Of a stretch of DNA of 64,000 nucleotides, positions 1-9,421 are shown piece after piece. Made by a program: the position numbers and the translations under genes. The notes below the pieces were generated by a model that worked only from the letters and a program-made list of their open reading frames with translations, did no database searches and was not told the origin of the DNA. Position 1 is the stretch's first letter, and each line of letters opens with the position of its first letter. Source of the DNA: an uncultured Cytophagales bacterium (GTDB lineage Bacteria; Bacteroidota; Bacteroidia; Cytophagales; Cyclobacteriaceae); contig CAJXNP010000008.1 of assembly GCA_913057175.1 (NCBI GenBank), positions 236,420 through 300,419 of the forward strand, read 5' to 3'.

Positions 1-123
1 TTCTTCACTTAGTATGGGAATACTTTCCGGCATGTACAACCCATTGTCCTCCGGCAATCCCTTCAAAACCGCATCTTTAAAACTGACCGGTTTTACCTGT
101 CCTTTTGTACTATAATACTGCAT
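1..123 (-). CDS. thrC: threonine synthase, N-terminal fragment (cut by window edge)
   Basis: The minus strand opens with an ATG at 123 and stays open for 41 codons to the window edge. The peptide begins MQYYSTKGQ and continues with VSFKDAVLKGL and DNGLYMPE, which is the typical start of bacterial threonine synthase: a short beta strand followed by the conserved AVLxGLxxDxGLYxP element. The enzyme converts O-phosphohomoserine to threonine with PLP in the cytoplasm. The PLP lysine lies outside the window. An in-frame ATG at 171 would add 16 residues that do not look like the family, so 123 is preferred. It is divergent from icmF. The partner genes thrA and thrB lie about 37 kb away on the other strand. 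Family call is inferred from only 41 residues but the match is characteristic. Confidence 0.8.
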   Translation of the reverse strand, partial: MQYYSTKGQVKPVSFKDAVLKGLPEDNGLYMPESIPILSEE

Positions 124-344
124 ATAAAAAATCCCATTTTTGCCACCGGAAAATTTCCGACCAGCACCCATAAATTATTTTGACCAGCTTACTTATACGT
201 AAACCAGAAAAAACCGCTGCAAATTTAAAACAATCCGGAATCCTTTTCCGCAATTTGATCAATTAATCATTTTTTAATTCGCTTCGTTTACCAACCTTTG
301 TAAGATCAATATCCGTTTTAAAATGGAATTGTCCTTTGACTTCT

Positions 345-3300
345 ATGAAAAAATCTGAAAAATCTCAGGGATTTCCGGTAAGGATTGTAACTGCAGCTTC
401 CCTTTTTGATGGTCACGATGTTGCGATCAATATCATGAGAAGAATTATGCAATCTACAGGGGCTGAGGTAATCCATTTGGGTCATAATCGCTCAGTTCTG
501 GAAATTGTAGACTGTGCTATTCAGGAAGATGCCCATGCCATTGCCATTACTTCCTACCAGGGTGGGCATATCGAATATTTCAAGTACATGTACGATTTAT
601 TGAAGGAAAAAGGGTCAGGACATATCAAGCTTTTTGGTGGTGGCGGTGGAACCATTCTTCCGGATGAAATCAAGGAATTACATGCATACGGCATCGATGG
701 GATCTATTCCCCGGATGATGGTCGATCACTGGGCTTGCAAGGCATGATTGATGAGGTTATCGAAAAAAGTCGTTATGAGCTTGATTGGGAAGATAAATTA
801 TGCGAAAAAGATCTGGATACTTCCAATAATCAGAAAATAGCACGACTGATTACACTTGCAGAAAACAAATCGAATGAGTTTGAGAAAGTCTTCAATGACA
901 TCATTCATTCCCAAAAAATTGATACAAAATTTAAAATTCCTGTTCTGGGAATTACCGGTACAGGAGGAGCTGGAAAATCATCACTAATCGATGAGTTTGT
1001 CAGGCGATACCTGGGAGAGTTTCATGATAAAACCATAGCTATTTTATCAGTAGATCCATCAAAAAGGAAATCCGGTGGAGCACTTTTGGGCGACCGAATC
1101 CGAATGAATGCCATCCACAATGAGAGGGTTTATATGCGGTCGCTGGCCACCCGACAGAGCAACCTGGCCTTGTCGGGTCATATCAGGGAAGCCTTAAATG
1201 TGGTAAAAACTGCAGGTTTTGATCTGGTCATTCTGGAAACATCCGGCATCGGGCAATCTGATACAGAAATTGTCGATTTTTCCGATGTGTCACTTTACGT
1301 CATGACACCGGAATATGGGGCGGCTTCTCAACTCGAAAAGATCGATATGATCGATTTTGCCGATTTGATTGCCATTAACAAATTTGACAAAAAAGGCGCA
1401 GAGGATGCCCTTCGCGATGTTAAAAAGCAATATCAGCGCAACCATCAACTGTGGGAAGCCAAGCCATCCGATCTTCCGGTTTTCGGTACGATCGCCTCCC
1501 AGTTCAACGATCATGGAATGAACATGCTCTTCCGGGCCATCATGAAAAAAATTGATACGATCAATGAAACCGATTTTGAAACATCGGAAATTGATGTGAG
1601 CTCGGAACCTGAAAAATTCAGCATCATCCCTCCAAAAAGAGTAAGGTATTTGTCAGAAATCACGGAAACCATCCGCGATTATAATAAAGAGACAGAAAAA
1701 CAAGCTACGATTGCCGATCAGCTTTATTCCATTCACCAAACAATAGAGCTAATCGACGAAGGAGATCCCTCAACAAGGCAAGCTCTCCAGAAGAAATATA
1801 AAGAGGTAGAGAATGATTTTTCTGACTTCAATCAAAACATTCTGGAAACTTGGGAAGACAAAAAACAGAAGTATCAGGCGGATGAATTCGTTTACCAGGT
1901 CCGGGGAAAAGAAATCAAAAGTCCGACTTTTACGAAATCCCTTTCGCAAACGAGAATTCCCGTTGTCTGTCTGCCAAAATTTAAAAGCTGGGGAGATATT
2001 CTGAAATGGAATTTGCAGGAAAATGTTCCGGGAGAATTTCCTTTCACTTCAGGTGTTTTCCCTATCAAAAGAAAAGGTGAAGACCCAACCCGGATGTTTG
2101 CAGGCGAAGGAGGGCCGGAACGGACCAATAAACGCTTCCATTATTTATCTTCCGACCAACCCGCTACAAGATTATCCACTGCCTTTGATTCAGTAACTCT
2201 ATATGGAGAAGATCCCGACTACAGACCTGATATTTACGGGAAAATTGGCAATTCTGGTGTGAGCATTTGCTGTTTGGATGACGCAAAAAAGCTCTATTCG
2301 GGTTTTAACCTAACCGATCCGAAAACTTCAGTTTCCATGACAATCAATGGCCCTGCCGCTACTATTTGTGCCTTTTTTATGAATGCAGCCATTGATCAAC
2401 AATGTGAAATTTACATTCAGCAAAATGGATTGGAAAATGAAGTAGATCAAAAATTGAAAGAAAAATATGATGATCGGGATCTACCACGACCAGTTTACAA
2501 TTTTGAACTTCCCCAAAATCATGATGGTCTGGGAACTATACTCCTGGGAATTACCGGTGATAAAATCCTCGAAAAGGAAATCTATGAAAAAATAAAAGCG
2601 GATGCCTTAAATGTGGTTCGCGGAACAGTTCAGGCCGATATTTTGAAAGAAGACCAGGCGCAAAATACCTGTATATTTTCGACGGAATTTTCATTGCGTT
2701 TAATGGGTGATGTCCAGGAATATTTCATTCAAAACCAGATCAGGAATTTTTACTCAGTTTCCATCTCTGGTTATCACATTGCAGAAGCAGGGGCCAATCC
2801 GATTACACAACTGGCTTTTACCTTGTCAAATGGTTTCACATACGTGGAATATTATGCTTCCCGTGGTATGGATATCAATAAATTTGCGCCAAACCTGAGC
2901 TTTTTCTTTTCCAACGGAATAGACCCCGAATATGCGGTAATCGGCCGGGTAGCACGAAGGATCTGGGCGAAAGCCATGAAATTTAAATACGGAGCAGATG
3001 TTCGCTCGCAAATGCTGAAGTATCATATTCAAACTTCAGGTAGATCTCTTCATGCACAGGAAATTGACTTTAATGATATCCGGACTACTCTTCAGGCATT
3101 GTATGCTATTTATGATAATTGCAATTCCCTTCATACCAATGCATATGATGAAGCCATCACAACTCCAACCGAGGAATCAGTGCGCCGAGCAATGGCCATT
3201 CAGCTCATCATCAACCGCGAGCTTGGTTTGGCAAAGAATGAAAATCCACTACAAGGATCTTTCATCATTGAAGAATTGACAGACCTGGTAGAAGAAGCTG

Positions 3301-3719
3301 TAATGGCCGAATTTGATCGCATCACAGAGCGAGGAGGCGTACTCGGAGCAATGGAAACCATGTACCAGCGATCGAAAATTCAGGAAGAAAGTCTTTACTA
3401 CGAGACGCTCAAACACACCGGCGAATATCCTATTATTGGGGTGAACACATTTCTATCATCCAAGGGATCCCCCACTACAATTCCAGGAGAGGTGATCAGG
3501 GCCACAAAAGATGAAAAAGAATTTCAGATCCAAACGTTAAATCAACTGCACAAAGCAAATACTGAAAAGTCTAAAATCGAATTATCCAACCTGCAGGAAG
3601 CTGCTATCCATAATCAAAACCTTTTTGAAAAATTAATGGAAGCCTCAAAAGTATGCTCACTCGGTCAGATTACCCATGCTTTGTTTGAAGTTGGTGGTCA
3701 GTACAGGAGGAATATGTAA
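345..3719 (+). CDS. icmF: fused isobutyryl-CoA mutase-type B12 mutase with G-protein chaperone (IcmF)
   Basis: The protein of about 1124 residues combines three parts in the IcmF order: an N-terminal cobalamin-binding domain (lower-axial-ligand motif FDGHD at residues 21-25), a MeaB-like GTPase chaperone (Walker [13 protein letters not shown] at about 202-213, NKFD at about 345-348), and a C-terminal acyl-CoA mutase barrel from about residue 550. IcmF enzymes interconvert isobutyryl-CoA and butyryl-CoA, and some act on isovaleryl/pivalyl-CoA; the GTPase gates cofactor loading. The pocket segment reads GVFPIK, with Phe where methylmalonyl-CoA mutases have Tyr, which supports an IcmF-type rather than methylmalonyl substrate. 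Length fits the family (about 1090-1130). A TTG nine bases upstream (336) is also open, but the ATG at 345 is the more natural start. No other branched-chain acyl-CoA gene lies nearby. Confidence 0.93.
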   Translation: MKKSEKSQGFPVRIVTAASLFDGHDVAINIMRRIMQSTGAEVIHLGHNRSVLEIVDCAIQEDAHAIAITSYQGGHIEYFKYMYDLLKEKGSGHIKLFGGGGGTILPDEIKELHAYGIDGIYSPDDGRSLGLQGMIDEVIEKSRYELDWEDKLCEKDLDTSNNQKIARLITLAENKSNEFEKVFNDIIHSQKIDTKFKIPVLGITGTGGAGKSSLIDEFVRRYLGEFHDKTIAILSVDPSKRKSGGALLGDRIRMNAIHNERVYMRSLATRQSNLALSGHIREALNVVKTAGFDLVILETSGIGQSDTEIVDFSDVSLYVMTPEYGAASQLEKIDMIDFADLIAINKFDKKGAEDALRDVKKQYQRNHQLWEAKPSDLPVFGTIASQFNDHGMNMLFRAIMKKIDTINETDFETSEIDVSSEPEKFSIIPPKRVRYLSEITETIRDYNKETEKQATIADQLYSIHQTIELIDEGDPSTRQALQKKYKEVENDFSDFNQNILETWEDKKQKYQADEFVYQVRGKEIKSPTFTKSLSQTRIPVVCLPKFKSWGDILKWNLQENVPGEFPFTSGVFPIKRKGEDPTRMFAGEGGPERTNKRFHYLSSDQPATRLSTAFDSVTLYGEDPDYRPDIYGKIGNSGVSICCLDDAKKLYSGFNLTDPKTSVSMTINGPAATICAFFMNAAIDQQCEIYIQQNGLENEVDQKLKEKYDDRDLPRPVYNFELPQNHDGLGTILLGITGDKILEKEIYEKIKADALNVVRGTVQADILKEDQAQNTCIFSTEFSLRLMGDVQEYFIQNQIRNFYSVSISGYHIAEAGANPITQLAFTLSNGFTYVEYYASRGMDINKFAPNLSFFFSNGIDPEYAVIGRVARRIWAKAMKFKYGADVRSQMLKYHIQTSGRSLHAQEIDFNDIRTTLQALYAIYDNCNSLHTNAYDEAITTPTEESVRRAMAIQLIINRELGLAKNENPLQGSFIIEELTDLVEEAVMAEFDRITERGGVLGAMETMYQRSKIQEESLYYETLKHTGEYPIIGVNTFLSSKGSPTTIPGEVIRATKDEKEFQIQTLNQLHKANTEKSKIELSNLQEAAIHNQNLFEKLMEASKVCSLGQITHALFEVGGQYRRNM

Positions 3720-3773
3720 TTAGAGCTGGTAGTTGGAAGGCCGAAGACGGAAGTGGTTGAAGGGAACGAAAAA

Positions 3774-3919
3774 GGTGACAGGTGAGGGGTTACTGGTTGC
3801 GAGTTGCAGGTTGCGGGGTGACAATTAAGAAAGCAGCCACCAATATTACAAGAACTTAATCAACCTATTAAACCAATCAACTCCACAACCATACCGAAGA
3901 GAAACTAGAAACCAGCAAC
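3774..3919. repeat. heptanucleotide-periodic intergenic repeat, two opposed blocks
   Basis: After the icmF stop codon the plus strand carries degenerate 7-bp units: ggtgaca, ggtgagg, then (one base offset) gttactg, gttgcga, gttgcag, gttgcgg, ggtgaca (3774-3823). At 3899-3919 the minus strand reads gttgctg, gtttcta, gtttctc, nearly the same three units found at 35396-35416. The two blocks face each other. The period of 7 and the absence of an open frame argue against coding. Related blocks are at 5037-5071 and 35328-35437. Confidence 0.65.
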
Positions 3920-3999
3920 TAAATTAACGCAATACCCTTATGCCGGAAATATCAATTTTTATGGATTGACAAAAGTATTTTCTTCACTATCTTCCAACC

Positions 4000-4983
4000 A
4001 TGAATCCAATCGTTCAGTATTTTCTTTACAGAAGGGCGGAGAAAAAGGTACAGCATTCCGGCAATAAAGGAAAATGGCCAAAGAGGCAGATCTACCAGGA
4101 ATTTCTGCGATTGAAAGCCATTGTCAAGCACCTTTTCAAGGATGTTGCCTTGATTATTTTCGGTATTGCTTCAGCTGGATTCGGTTTAAAGGGTTTCTTA
4201 CTACCCAACTCATTTATCGATGGCGGAGTGACAGGTATTTCCCTGCTTACCCGTGAAGTTACTGGTGTTCCTCTATCAATACTACTCGTCATCATCAACT
4301 TTCCATTTCTAATTCTGGGATTTTCTGTTCTGGGTCGTCAGTTTGTAATCAGAAGCGTGCTAGCCATTGTAGGATTGGCTCTAACCGTCCATTTTGTAAA
4401 TTATCCTGTTATTACTTCTGATAAGCTGCTCGTTGCAGCTTTTGGAGGTTTTTTTCTGGGAGCTGGAATCGGGCTTGCTGTACGAGGAGGTGCTGTTTTA
4501 GATGGGACAGAAATTCTCGCCATTTTTCTCAGCCGCAAAACAGGCGGGACGATCGGCGATATTATTCTTATTTTCAACATCATCATTTTCTCCGTAGGAG
4601 CTTATATTTTGTCCATTGAAATAGCCTTGTATGCTATACTCACCTACTTTTCTGCATCCAAAACAGTTGACTTTGTTATCGAAGGCATCGAGGAATATAC
4701 TGGAATTACCATCATATCTGACAAACCCGAAGAACTACGGCTAATGATCACCGAAAAACTCGGGCGGGGCTGCACGATTTACAATGGTAAACGTGGTTTT
4801 ACAAAAGATCCAAGAGATAAACCACGGGATACAGAAATCATTTACACTGTATTGACACGCCTGGAAATCGCCAAGCTGCAAACTGAAATAGACAAAATTG
4901 ACCCCCAGGCTTTTACGATCATGAACAGCATCAAGGATACAAGAGGAGGAATGATCAAGAGAAGGCCGTTGAAGAGTAAGTGA
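4000..4983 (+). CDS. YitT family membrane protein (DUF161 + DUF2179)
   Basis: 327 residues, about five or six hydrophobic helices between residues 48 and 230, preceded by a basic N-terminal tail and followed by a soluble domain of about 90 residues. Sequence landmarks are the glycine-rich LPNSFIDGGVTGISLL segment and VRGGAVLDGTEILAIFLSRK, both typical of the YitT/DUF161 membrane domain, and the C-terminal DUF2179 domain (GRGCTIYNGKRGF, ending in an IIYTVLTRLE strand). Members are inner-membrane proteins of unknown transport activity. ATG start; no close operon partner, since both flanks are intergenic regions with 7-bp repeats. Assignment to the family is firm, the substrate is unknown. Confidence 0.88.
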   Translation: MNPIVQYFLYRRAEKKVQHSGNKGKWPKRQIYQEFLRLKAIVKHLFKDVALIIFGIASAGFGLKGFLLPNSFIDGGVTGISLLTREVTGVPLSILLVIINFPFLILGFSVLGRQFVIRSVLAIVGLALTVHFVNYPVITSDKLLVAAFGGFFLGAGIGLAVRGGAVLDGTEILAIFLSRKTGGTIGDIILIFNIIIFSVGAYILSIEIALYAILTYFSASKTVDFVIEGIEEYTGITIISDKPEELRLMITEKLGRGCTIYNGKRGFTKDPRDKPRDTEIIYTVLTRLEIAKLQTEIDKIDPQAFTIMNSIKDTRGGMIKRRPLKSK

Positions 4984-5284
4984 CGGGAGTTGGAAGTGGG
5001 AAGATCGTTGTCGATAGTGGTTATTTGAGATAAGAAGTGAAAAGTAAACGGTGATCTGTAATCAGTAATTGTAAAAAATTCAATCACCTTAATAACTTGA
5101 TCTACTCAAAAACTCAGCTTACAAGTGAAAATCCATTCAGAGGGCAAATATCATGGGTAAAAGTGCAATCCAAGACTCTTTGAGTTTCTCTGAGAGATGC
5201 TCTTCGAAACTCTTTGGTATAATTTAAATGATAGAAGTCTAGAAAATGGTTTTAAATGCAGCATGCAGCACATACTAAAGAATT
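4984..5284. other. intergenic region with 7-bp repeats and a small stem-loop
   Basis: No coding frame is convincing here. Positions 5037-5071 hold five 7-bp units described separately. At 5182-5212 there is an inverted repeat, GAGTTTC / GAAACTC, enclosing a second small one (GAGAG / CTCTTC). No T-tract follows on either strand, so it is not a convincing intrinsic terminator for the minus-strand gene ending at 5285. Confidence 0.5.
5037..5071 (+). repeat. heptanucleotide tandem repeat (5 degenerate units)
   Basis: Five consecutive 7-mers read gtgaaaa, gtaaacg, gtgatct, gtaatca, gtaattg. Each begins GT(A/G)A. The array lies 54 bases after the yitT stop codon and resembles the 7-bp periodic sequence after icmF and mazG in spacing, though its unit is different (GTAATCA rather than GTTGCTG). 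Confidence 0.55.
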
Positions 5285-5695
5285 TCATTCTTTAATACCG
5301 GTTTTAATCCCCATCAACTTCTGAATAAATTTTTGATCAAGCTTTGATCGATTTGCCGCAATGAGTCTTAAATTCCAGGGATCTGAAACGATATTCAATT
5401 CTTCAGTTGTGGCATGTATTTGAATTTTGCCAAAGGGTAAAACCAAAACATAATTATCCAACTTGACACGGAACCAGAAAATAATTCCTTTGGGTCGAAG
5501 TTCGATGTTTGTAAATGGTGGAGTATTTTGTTCATCCAGAAGTTTTTTAACTTCAGTATCTGCTTGTAGAACCAACAATCTTTGAGAACCAATTCCATTC
5601 AATTTAAATCTTTGCATCCAACCAAAAGGCTTACCCACCAATCTATTGATTTCTTCAACTGTTTCTTTTGAGTGATAGGAATAGGGAAAGATCAT
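5285..5695 (-). CDS. hypothetical protein, 136 residues
   Basis: I do not recognise a family. The ATG at 5695 gives a soluble protein without signal peptide or membrane segment. It is mixed alpha/beta with a run of strands in the middle (GIIFWFRVKL, NYVLVLPFGKIQIH) and a basic helical C-terminus. It lies 37 bases downstream of the GreA-like gene on the same strand, so the two may be cotranscribed. Codon use by eye resembles its neighbours. It could be a small lineage-specific protein; a coding assignment rests on frame length and amino-acid composition. Confidence 0.6.
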   Translation of the reverse strand: MIFPYSYHSKETVEEINRLVGKPFGWMQRFKLNGIGSQRLLVLQADTEVKKLLDEQNTPPFTNIELRPKGIIFWFRVKLDNYVLVLPFGKIQIHATTEELNIVSDPWNLRLIAANRSKLDQKFIQKLMGIKTGIKE

Positions 5696-5732
5696 GGTTT
5701 TTCAAACAATCAAAATTCAATAATGTTTCAAA

Positions 5733-6185
5733 CTACAAAACCTCCTGGATCTTGTATTTTCTTTTATTGAACTCAAATTCACTTCCGGCGGTTTTTCCTG
5801 AAAATTGTTGTCCGATTGGCGAAGCCTGGGAAATGATGAAATAATCCTTTCCTTCAATTTTTGTTTTTCCAACGGCGATGGCAATATAATAATTGCCAAG
5901 ATTTGTCATCACCAGGCTTCCCAGTGCTACCTTTTTACTTTGTTTATCGGTTTTGATCTGAGCCATCACTTTTTGCATTTTCTGCGATTCCAGTAGTTGG
6001 GCAGAGAATTTCTCCCTTTCGATATGGATCATCGCCCGATTAGTTTCATACTTATCCCCGACACTGCTTTTTGTCTCAGTGTCAGCAGATTCCTGCAGTT
6101 CATCAATTCCCATTTGAGCGGATTTGATTTTCTTATCAATAAATTCCTGACAAGCATTAAAAAGGTGATCTTTAACTGATGGCAT
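5733..6185 (-). CDS. GreA/GreB-like RNA polymerase-binding protein (150 residues)
   Basis: The N-terminal half (about residues 1-80) is a predicted helical hairpin with the loop ESADTETKSSVGDKYETNR. The C-terminal half (about 85-150) has the GreA/GreB C-terminal pattern: ALGSLVMTNLGNYYIAIAVG, then ASPIGQQFSGKTAGSEF and a final YKIQEV strand. GreA factors insert an acidic coiled-coil tip into the RNA polymerase secondary channel to rescue backtracked complexes; here the loop has acidic residues (D, E) but not the standard GreA DLxEN arrangement, so activity is uncertain. Homologues in Bacteroidota are often misnamed 3-oxoacyl-ACP synthase; nothing here resembles a ketosynthase (no active-site Cys). 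It is divergent from fabG. Confidence 0.72.
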   Translation of the reverse strand: MPSVKDHLFNACQEFIDKKIKSAQMGIDELQESADTETKSSVGDKYETNRAMIHIEREKFSAQLLESQKMQKVMAQIKTDKQSKKVALGSLVMTNLGNYYIAIAVGKTKIEGKDYFIISQASPIGQQFSGKTAGSEFEFNKRKYKIQEVL

Positions 6186-6358
6186 ACTTAAACAAATTAT
6201 ATTCTGAAATAATGGCCTATTTATACTAACGAAATCTAATTTTTCCTACCTAAAAATTTTTGGGCATTTCAAATCATACTTCAAAAAACGTGGACGGGAA
6301 ATCTGAATTATCCTATTTTTCATTATTTGATGTGAATTTCTTGAAAAACAAGTCCATG

Positions 6359-6392
6359 TTTGTTTCAATTCACCCGATAAACTATATTTTTG
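6359..6392 (+). promoter_or_regulatory. putative Bacteroidota promoter for fabG
   Basis: A TTTG (-33 type) at 6359-6362 and TATTTTTG (matching TAnnTTTG, -7 type) at 6385-6392 are separated by 22 bases. The predicted leader to the fabG ATG is about 60 bases. Consensus match only; spacing is at the long end of the accepted range. Confidence 0.4.
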
Positions 6393-6461
6393 GCTTGCAA
6401 AAGCTAAAAATATTCAAATAGCACGTCACTCAATTTGACTATATAATCTAAACACATAAAA

Positions 6462-7208
6462 ATGAAATTGTTAGAAGGAAAAGTTGCCTTAGTAACCGGT
6501 GCTTCAAAGGGTATTGGCAACGCTATCGCAAAAAAATACGCTGAACAAGGCGCGAATGTTGCATTTACCTACCTGTCAAGTGTGGAAAAAGGTGAGGCGC
6601 TTGAAAAAGAACTAAGCAGCTTTGGTATCAAAGCAAAAGGATATCGTTCCGACGCTTCCGACTTCGCTGCTGCAGAAGAATTGATCAACAATGTGGTCGC
6701 TGATTTTGGCCAGTTGGACATCCTCATCAACAATGCTGGTATTACACAAGACACCTTGTTATTGCGCATGAACGAAGAGCAATGGGACAAAGTCATCAAC
6801 GTCAATTTAAAATCCTGCTTCAATACCGTCAAAGCTGCTGCCCGAACATTTATGAAACAAAAAAATGGCTCGATCATCAACATGTCATCAGTAGTTGGTG
6901 TAAAAGGAAATGCCGGTCAGGCCAACTATGCTGCTTCCAAGTCAGGAATCATAGGTTTTTCTAAATCCATCGCGCTAGAATTGGGAAGCAGAGGAATCCG
7001 CTGTAACGTAGTTGCCCCTGGTTTTATCGAAACGGAAATGACAGAAGTTTTAGATGAAAAAACAGTGCAATCCTGGAGAGACGCTATTCCACTGAAAAGA
7101 GGAGGAACACCAGAAGATGTAGCCGATTGTTGTGTTTTCCTGGGAAGCGATATGAGCAGCTATATTACCGGACAGGTTTTACAGGTAGATGGTGGAATGT
7201 TGACATAA
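6462..7208 (+). CDS. fabG: 3-oxoacyl-[acyl-carrier-protein] reductase
   Basis: A 248-residue classical short-chain dehydrogenase. The NAD(P)-binding TGASKGIG is at residues 12-19, NNAG at 90-93, and the catalytic set N115, S143, Y156, K160 is intact (YAASK). The C-terminus (SYITGQVLQVDGGM) is typical of FabG. It reduces beta-ketoacyl-ACP to beta-hydroxyacyl-ACP in fatty-acid elongation, using NADPH in the cytoplasm. The ATG start directly precedes the Rossmann strand, and length is standard. No other fatty-acid synthesis gene is adjacent: the neighbours are the GreA-like gene (divergent) and a membrane vWA-like protein 119 bases downstream. Other SDR specificities cannot be fully excluded, but FabG is most likely. 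Confidence 0.9.
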   Translation: MKLLEGKVALVTGASKGIGNAIAKKYAEQGANVAFTYLSSVEKGEALEKELSSFGIKAKGYRSDASDFAAAEELINNVVADFGQLDILINNAGITQDTLLLRMNEEQWDKVINVNLKSCFNTVKAAARTFMKQKNGSIINMSSVVGVKGNAGQANYAASKSGIIGFSKSIALELGSRGIRCNVVAPGFIETEMTEVLDEKTVQSWRDAIPLKRGGTPEDVADCCVFLGSDMSSYITGQVLQVDGGMLT

Positions 7209-7260
7209 CCATCTGAAATTCAGGAAAAGGATAAAAATTCTGATAAGAGTGTAAACTAAA

Positions 7261-7292
7261 TTGTTTTTATTAGCTGATAATCAATATTTTTC
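7261..7292 (+). promoter_or_regulatory. possible promoter for the vWA-like gene
   Basis: TTG at 7261-7263 and TATTTTTC at 7285-7292 (one mismatch to TAnnTTTG) are 21 bases apart, the same geometry as the toxin-antitoxin promoter at 12523-12554. The 15 bases around the TTG (7250-7264) are identical to 12512-12526. Weak consensus evidence only. Confidence 0.25.
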
Positions 7293-7327
7293 CTTTTCTA
7301 AGTTCGTTTTGATTCAAAATTCACACT

Positions 7328-9412
7328 ATGCAACAAATCAATTTCCTGTTTGAAACTTCTCCATGGTTTCTGTTGCTGTGCCTTGTTATAGCTGCGGGAT
7401 ATGCGTTTGTTGTCTATTTCAAAACCAAAAATCCGTGGAGCCTTCAGACAAATATAATTCTGGGTATTCTCAGGTTCCTGTTCGTTTTTGTTATTTGCAT
7501 ATTGCTTTTGGGTCCGCTCATCAGACAGGTTTTCAATAGCTATGAAAAACCTGTCGTCGTCGTCGCATTGGACAACTCTCAAAGTATTGCTGAGATCGAA
7601 TCCCCGGAACAAAGAGCAGCTCTATTGGAGAGGATAAGAAGCTTGTCTACAAGTCTATCTGAAAATGATTATGATGTTGAAATAAAAACGTTTGATGAAA
7701 GCTGGCCTGTTGGACAAGTGGATTCAATCCACTTCAATCACAACCAATCCAATCTTAATGAAATCCTGCAGGAAATTCAAAACGAGTATGAATCGCGCAA
7801 TCTTTCCAATGTCGTTCTCATTTCCGATGGTATTTATAACCTAGGGAACAATCCCGTTTATCAACCTTATTCATTTGCGATAAATACAGTTGGGATTGGT
7901 GATACCATTCAAAAACCCGATCTGATTTTAAACAATCTCGTCTATAATAAAATTGCTTACCAGGGAAATAAATTCCCACTTATTGTAGAGTTCTTTAGTG
8001 TCGGTTACATTGGCGAAACCCTTGAGATCGAAATTGTTAATCGTGGGCAGATAATTGAGAAAAGAGAATTAGAGGTCTCAGACAATAATCAATATTTTGA
8101 AGAGCAGTTTTATATCGAGGCAAAGGAAAAGGGGTTTCAGCAATACAAAGTTTTACTTAAGGAAAAGGAAAATGAACTTTCATCTGTAAACAATCAAAAA
8201 GATGCTTTTGTCGATGTTGTCGAAGGAAAAGAGCGAATCCTGATCGCGGCACCATTTCCACACCCTGACATCAAAGCAATCAGATCTGCTGTTTCGGATA
8301 ATAAAAACTATGAAGTACTAACCTACATCGAGGGTATTGACAAAATGCCTGAGGGTCAGTTTGATGTGTACATACTTCACCAGATCCCCAATATCAGAAA
8401 TACCCACAACCAATTGTTAAATAGAATTAATGAAGAAAACCTACCCGTCTGGTATATCCTTGGTCCATTATCCAACCTGACAGGATTTAATGAAAGCAAC
8501 CATATTGTCGAAATCCAGTTGATCAATAATCAGAAAGACGATGTATTTACATATCTGAATCCGGGATTTGCGACTTTTAGGCTAACCGATGAAAGCAATA
8601 CCATATTCAGGAAGTATCCTCCCGTCTCGGTTCCATTTGCCAATTTTACCATTAGCTCTGCCTCTGATGTCATTCTCTATCAGAAAGTGGGAAGCATAGA
8701 AACAGACAAACCACTTTTTATGGTTAGCACCGGAGATAGAAAAGAAGCCGTGTTAATAGGTAGTGGTGGTTGGCAATGGCGATTAGCGGAATATGCTCAA
8801 AATGAATCGACTGGTGGATTTGACGAAATGGTTACCAAGACCATTCAATATCTTTCTGCAAAAGATGACAGGCGGAAATTTAAGGTTTATCCGGTTAAAA
8901 ATGAGTTTTATACGAATGAGCCAATCGTGTTTGAAACGGAAGCTTACAATGATATTTATGAAAGGATTTATGGCCAGGAAGTTGGTTTGATCTTGAAGGA
9001 TGAGAATGGAAATTCCAATTCCTATCAATATGTGACAAGTGAAGCCAATTCAAGGTATACGATTAACAATTTAATTCCGGGAGTGTATCAATTTACTGCA
9101 AGCGCTGACATAAATGGACAGAGGGAAAGTTCCACAGGATCGTTTATTGTCAAAGAACTTCAAATCGAACAAACCGTTCTGACCGCCAATCATCAGTTGT
9201 TAAGAAATCTTGCGAATGAAAATGGAGGAAATTTTTATTCACCGGATGATTTGGATAAGCTGTCCGGAAAAATGACACAGTTAAAGGCGCAAAGTGTCAT
9301 TCACAGTCAGGAAGACTATCTGAGCATTATCAATATCAAATGGGTATTTTTTCTGATACTTTTGCTGTTTAGCATTGAGTGGTTTTTGAGAAAGTACCAC
9401 GGCAGCTATTGA
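7328..9412 (+). CDS. membrane-anchored vWA-like protein, function unknown
   Basis: 694 residues with two N-terminal membrane helices (about 12-30 and 43-63) and one near the C-terminus (about 672-688), the bulk of about 600 residues lying outside the cytoplasmic membrane. Just after the second helix the sequence VVALDNSQS (D82, S84, S86) gives the DxSxS metal-site signature of von Willebrand A domains, and VVLISDGIYN fits the later vWA strand. A middle part resembles a glutamine-amidotransferase-like fold seen in related large Bacteroidota vWA proteins, and the 540-650 region looks like a beta-sandwich; both are inferences. ATG start. It is followed 9 bases later by the YhhN gene, suggesting cotranscription. 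Binding partner unknown. Confidence 0.75.
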   Translation: MQQINFLFETSPWFLLLCLVIAAGYAFVVYFKTKNPWSLQTNIILGILRFLFVFVICILLLGPLIRQVFNSYEKPVVVVALDNSQSIAEIESPEQRAALLERIRSLSTSLSENDYDVEIKTFDESWPVGQVDSIHFNHNQSNLNEILQEIQNEYESRNLSNVVLISDGIYNLGNNPVYQPYSFAINTVGIGDTIQKPDLILNNLVYNKIAYQGNKFPLIVEFFSVGYIGETLEIEIVNRGQIIEKRELEVSDNNQYFEEQFYIEAKEKGFQQYKVLLKEKENELSSVNNQKDAFVDVVEGKERILIAAPFPHPDIKAIRSAVSDNKNYEVLTYIEGIDKMPEGQFDVYILHQIPNIRNTHNQLLNRINEENLPVWYILGPLSNLTGFNESNHIVEIQLINNQKDDVFTYLNPGFATFRLTDESNTIFRKYPPVSVPFANFTISSASDVILYQKVGSIETDKPLFMVSTGDRKEAVLIGSGGWQWRLAEYAQNESTGGFDEMVTKTIQYLSAKDDRRKFKVYPVKNEFYTNEPIVFETEAYNDIYERIYGQEVGLILKDENGNSNSYQYVTSEANSRYTINNLIPGVYQFTASADINGQRESSTGSFIVKELQIEQTVLTANHQLLRNLANENGGNFYSPDDLDKLSGKMTQLKAQSVIHSQEDYLSIINIKWVFFLILLLFSIEWFLRKYHGSY

Positions 9413-9421
9413 TCTTTAGCC

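Noticed and set aside
336..344. TTG start for icmF at 336
   Set aside because: The ATG at 345 is nine bases downstream, is followed by a lysine-rich family-like start, and TTG adds nothing recognisable.
5182..5212. Intrinsic terminator after the 136-residue gene
   Set aside because: Stem is short and there is no T-tract on the minus strand.
5733..6185. Calling this gene 3-oxoacyl-ACP synthase because it is beside fabG
   Set aside because: No ketosynthase Cys-His-His set and the length is far too short; the fold pattern is GreA-like.
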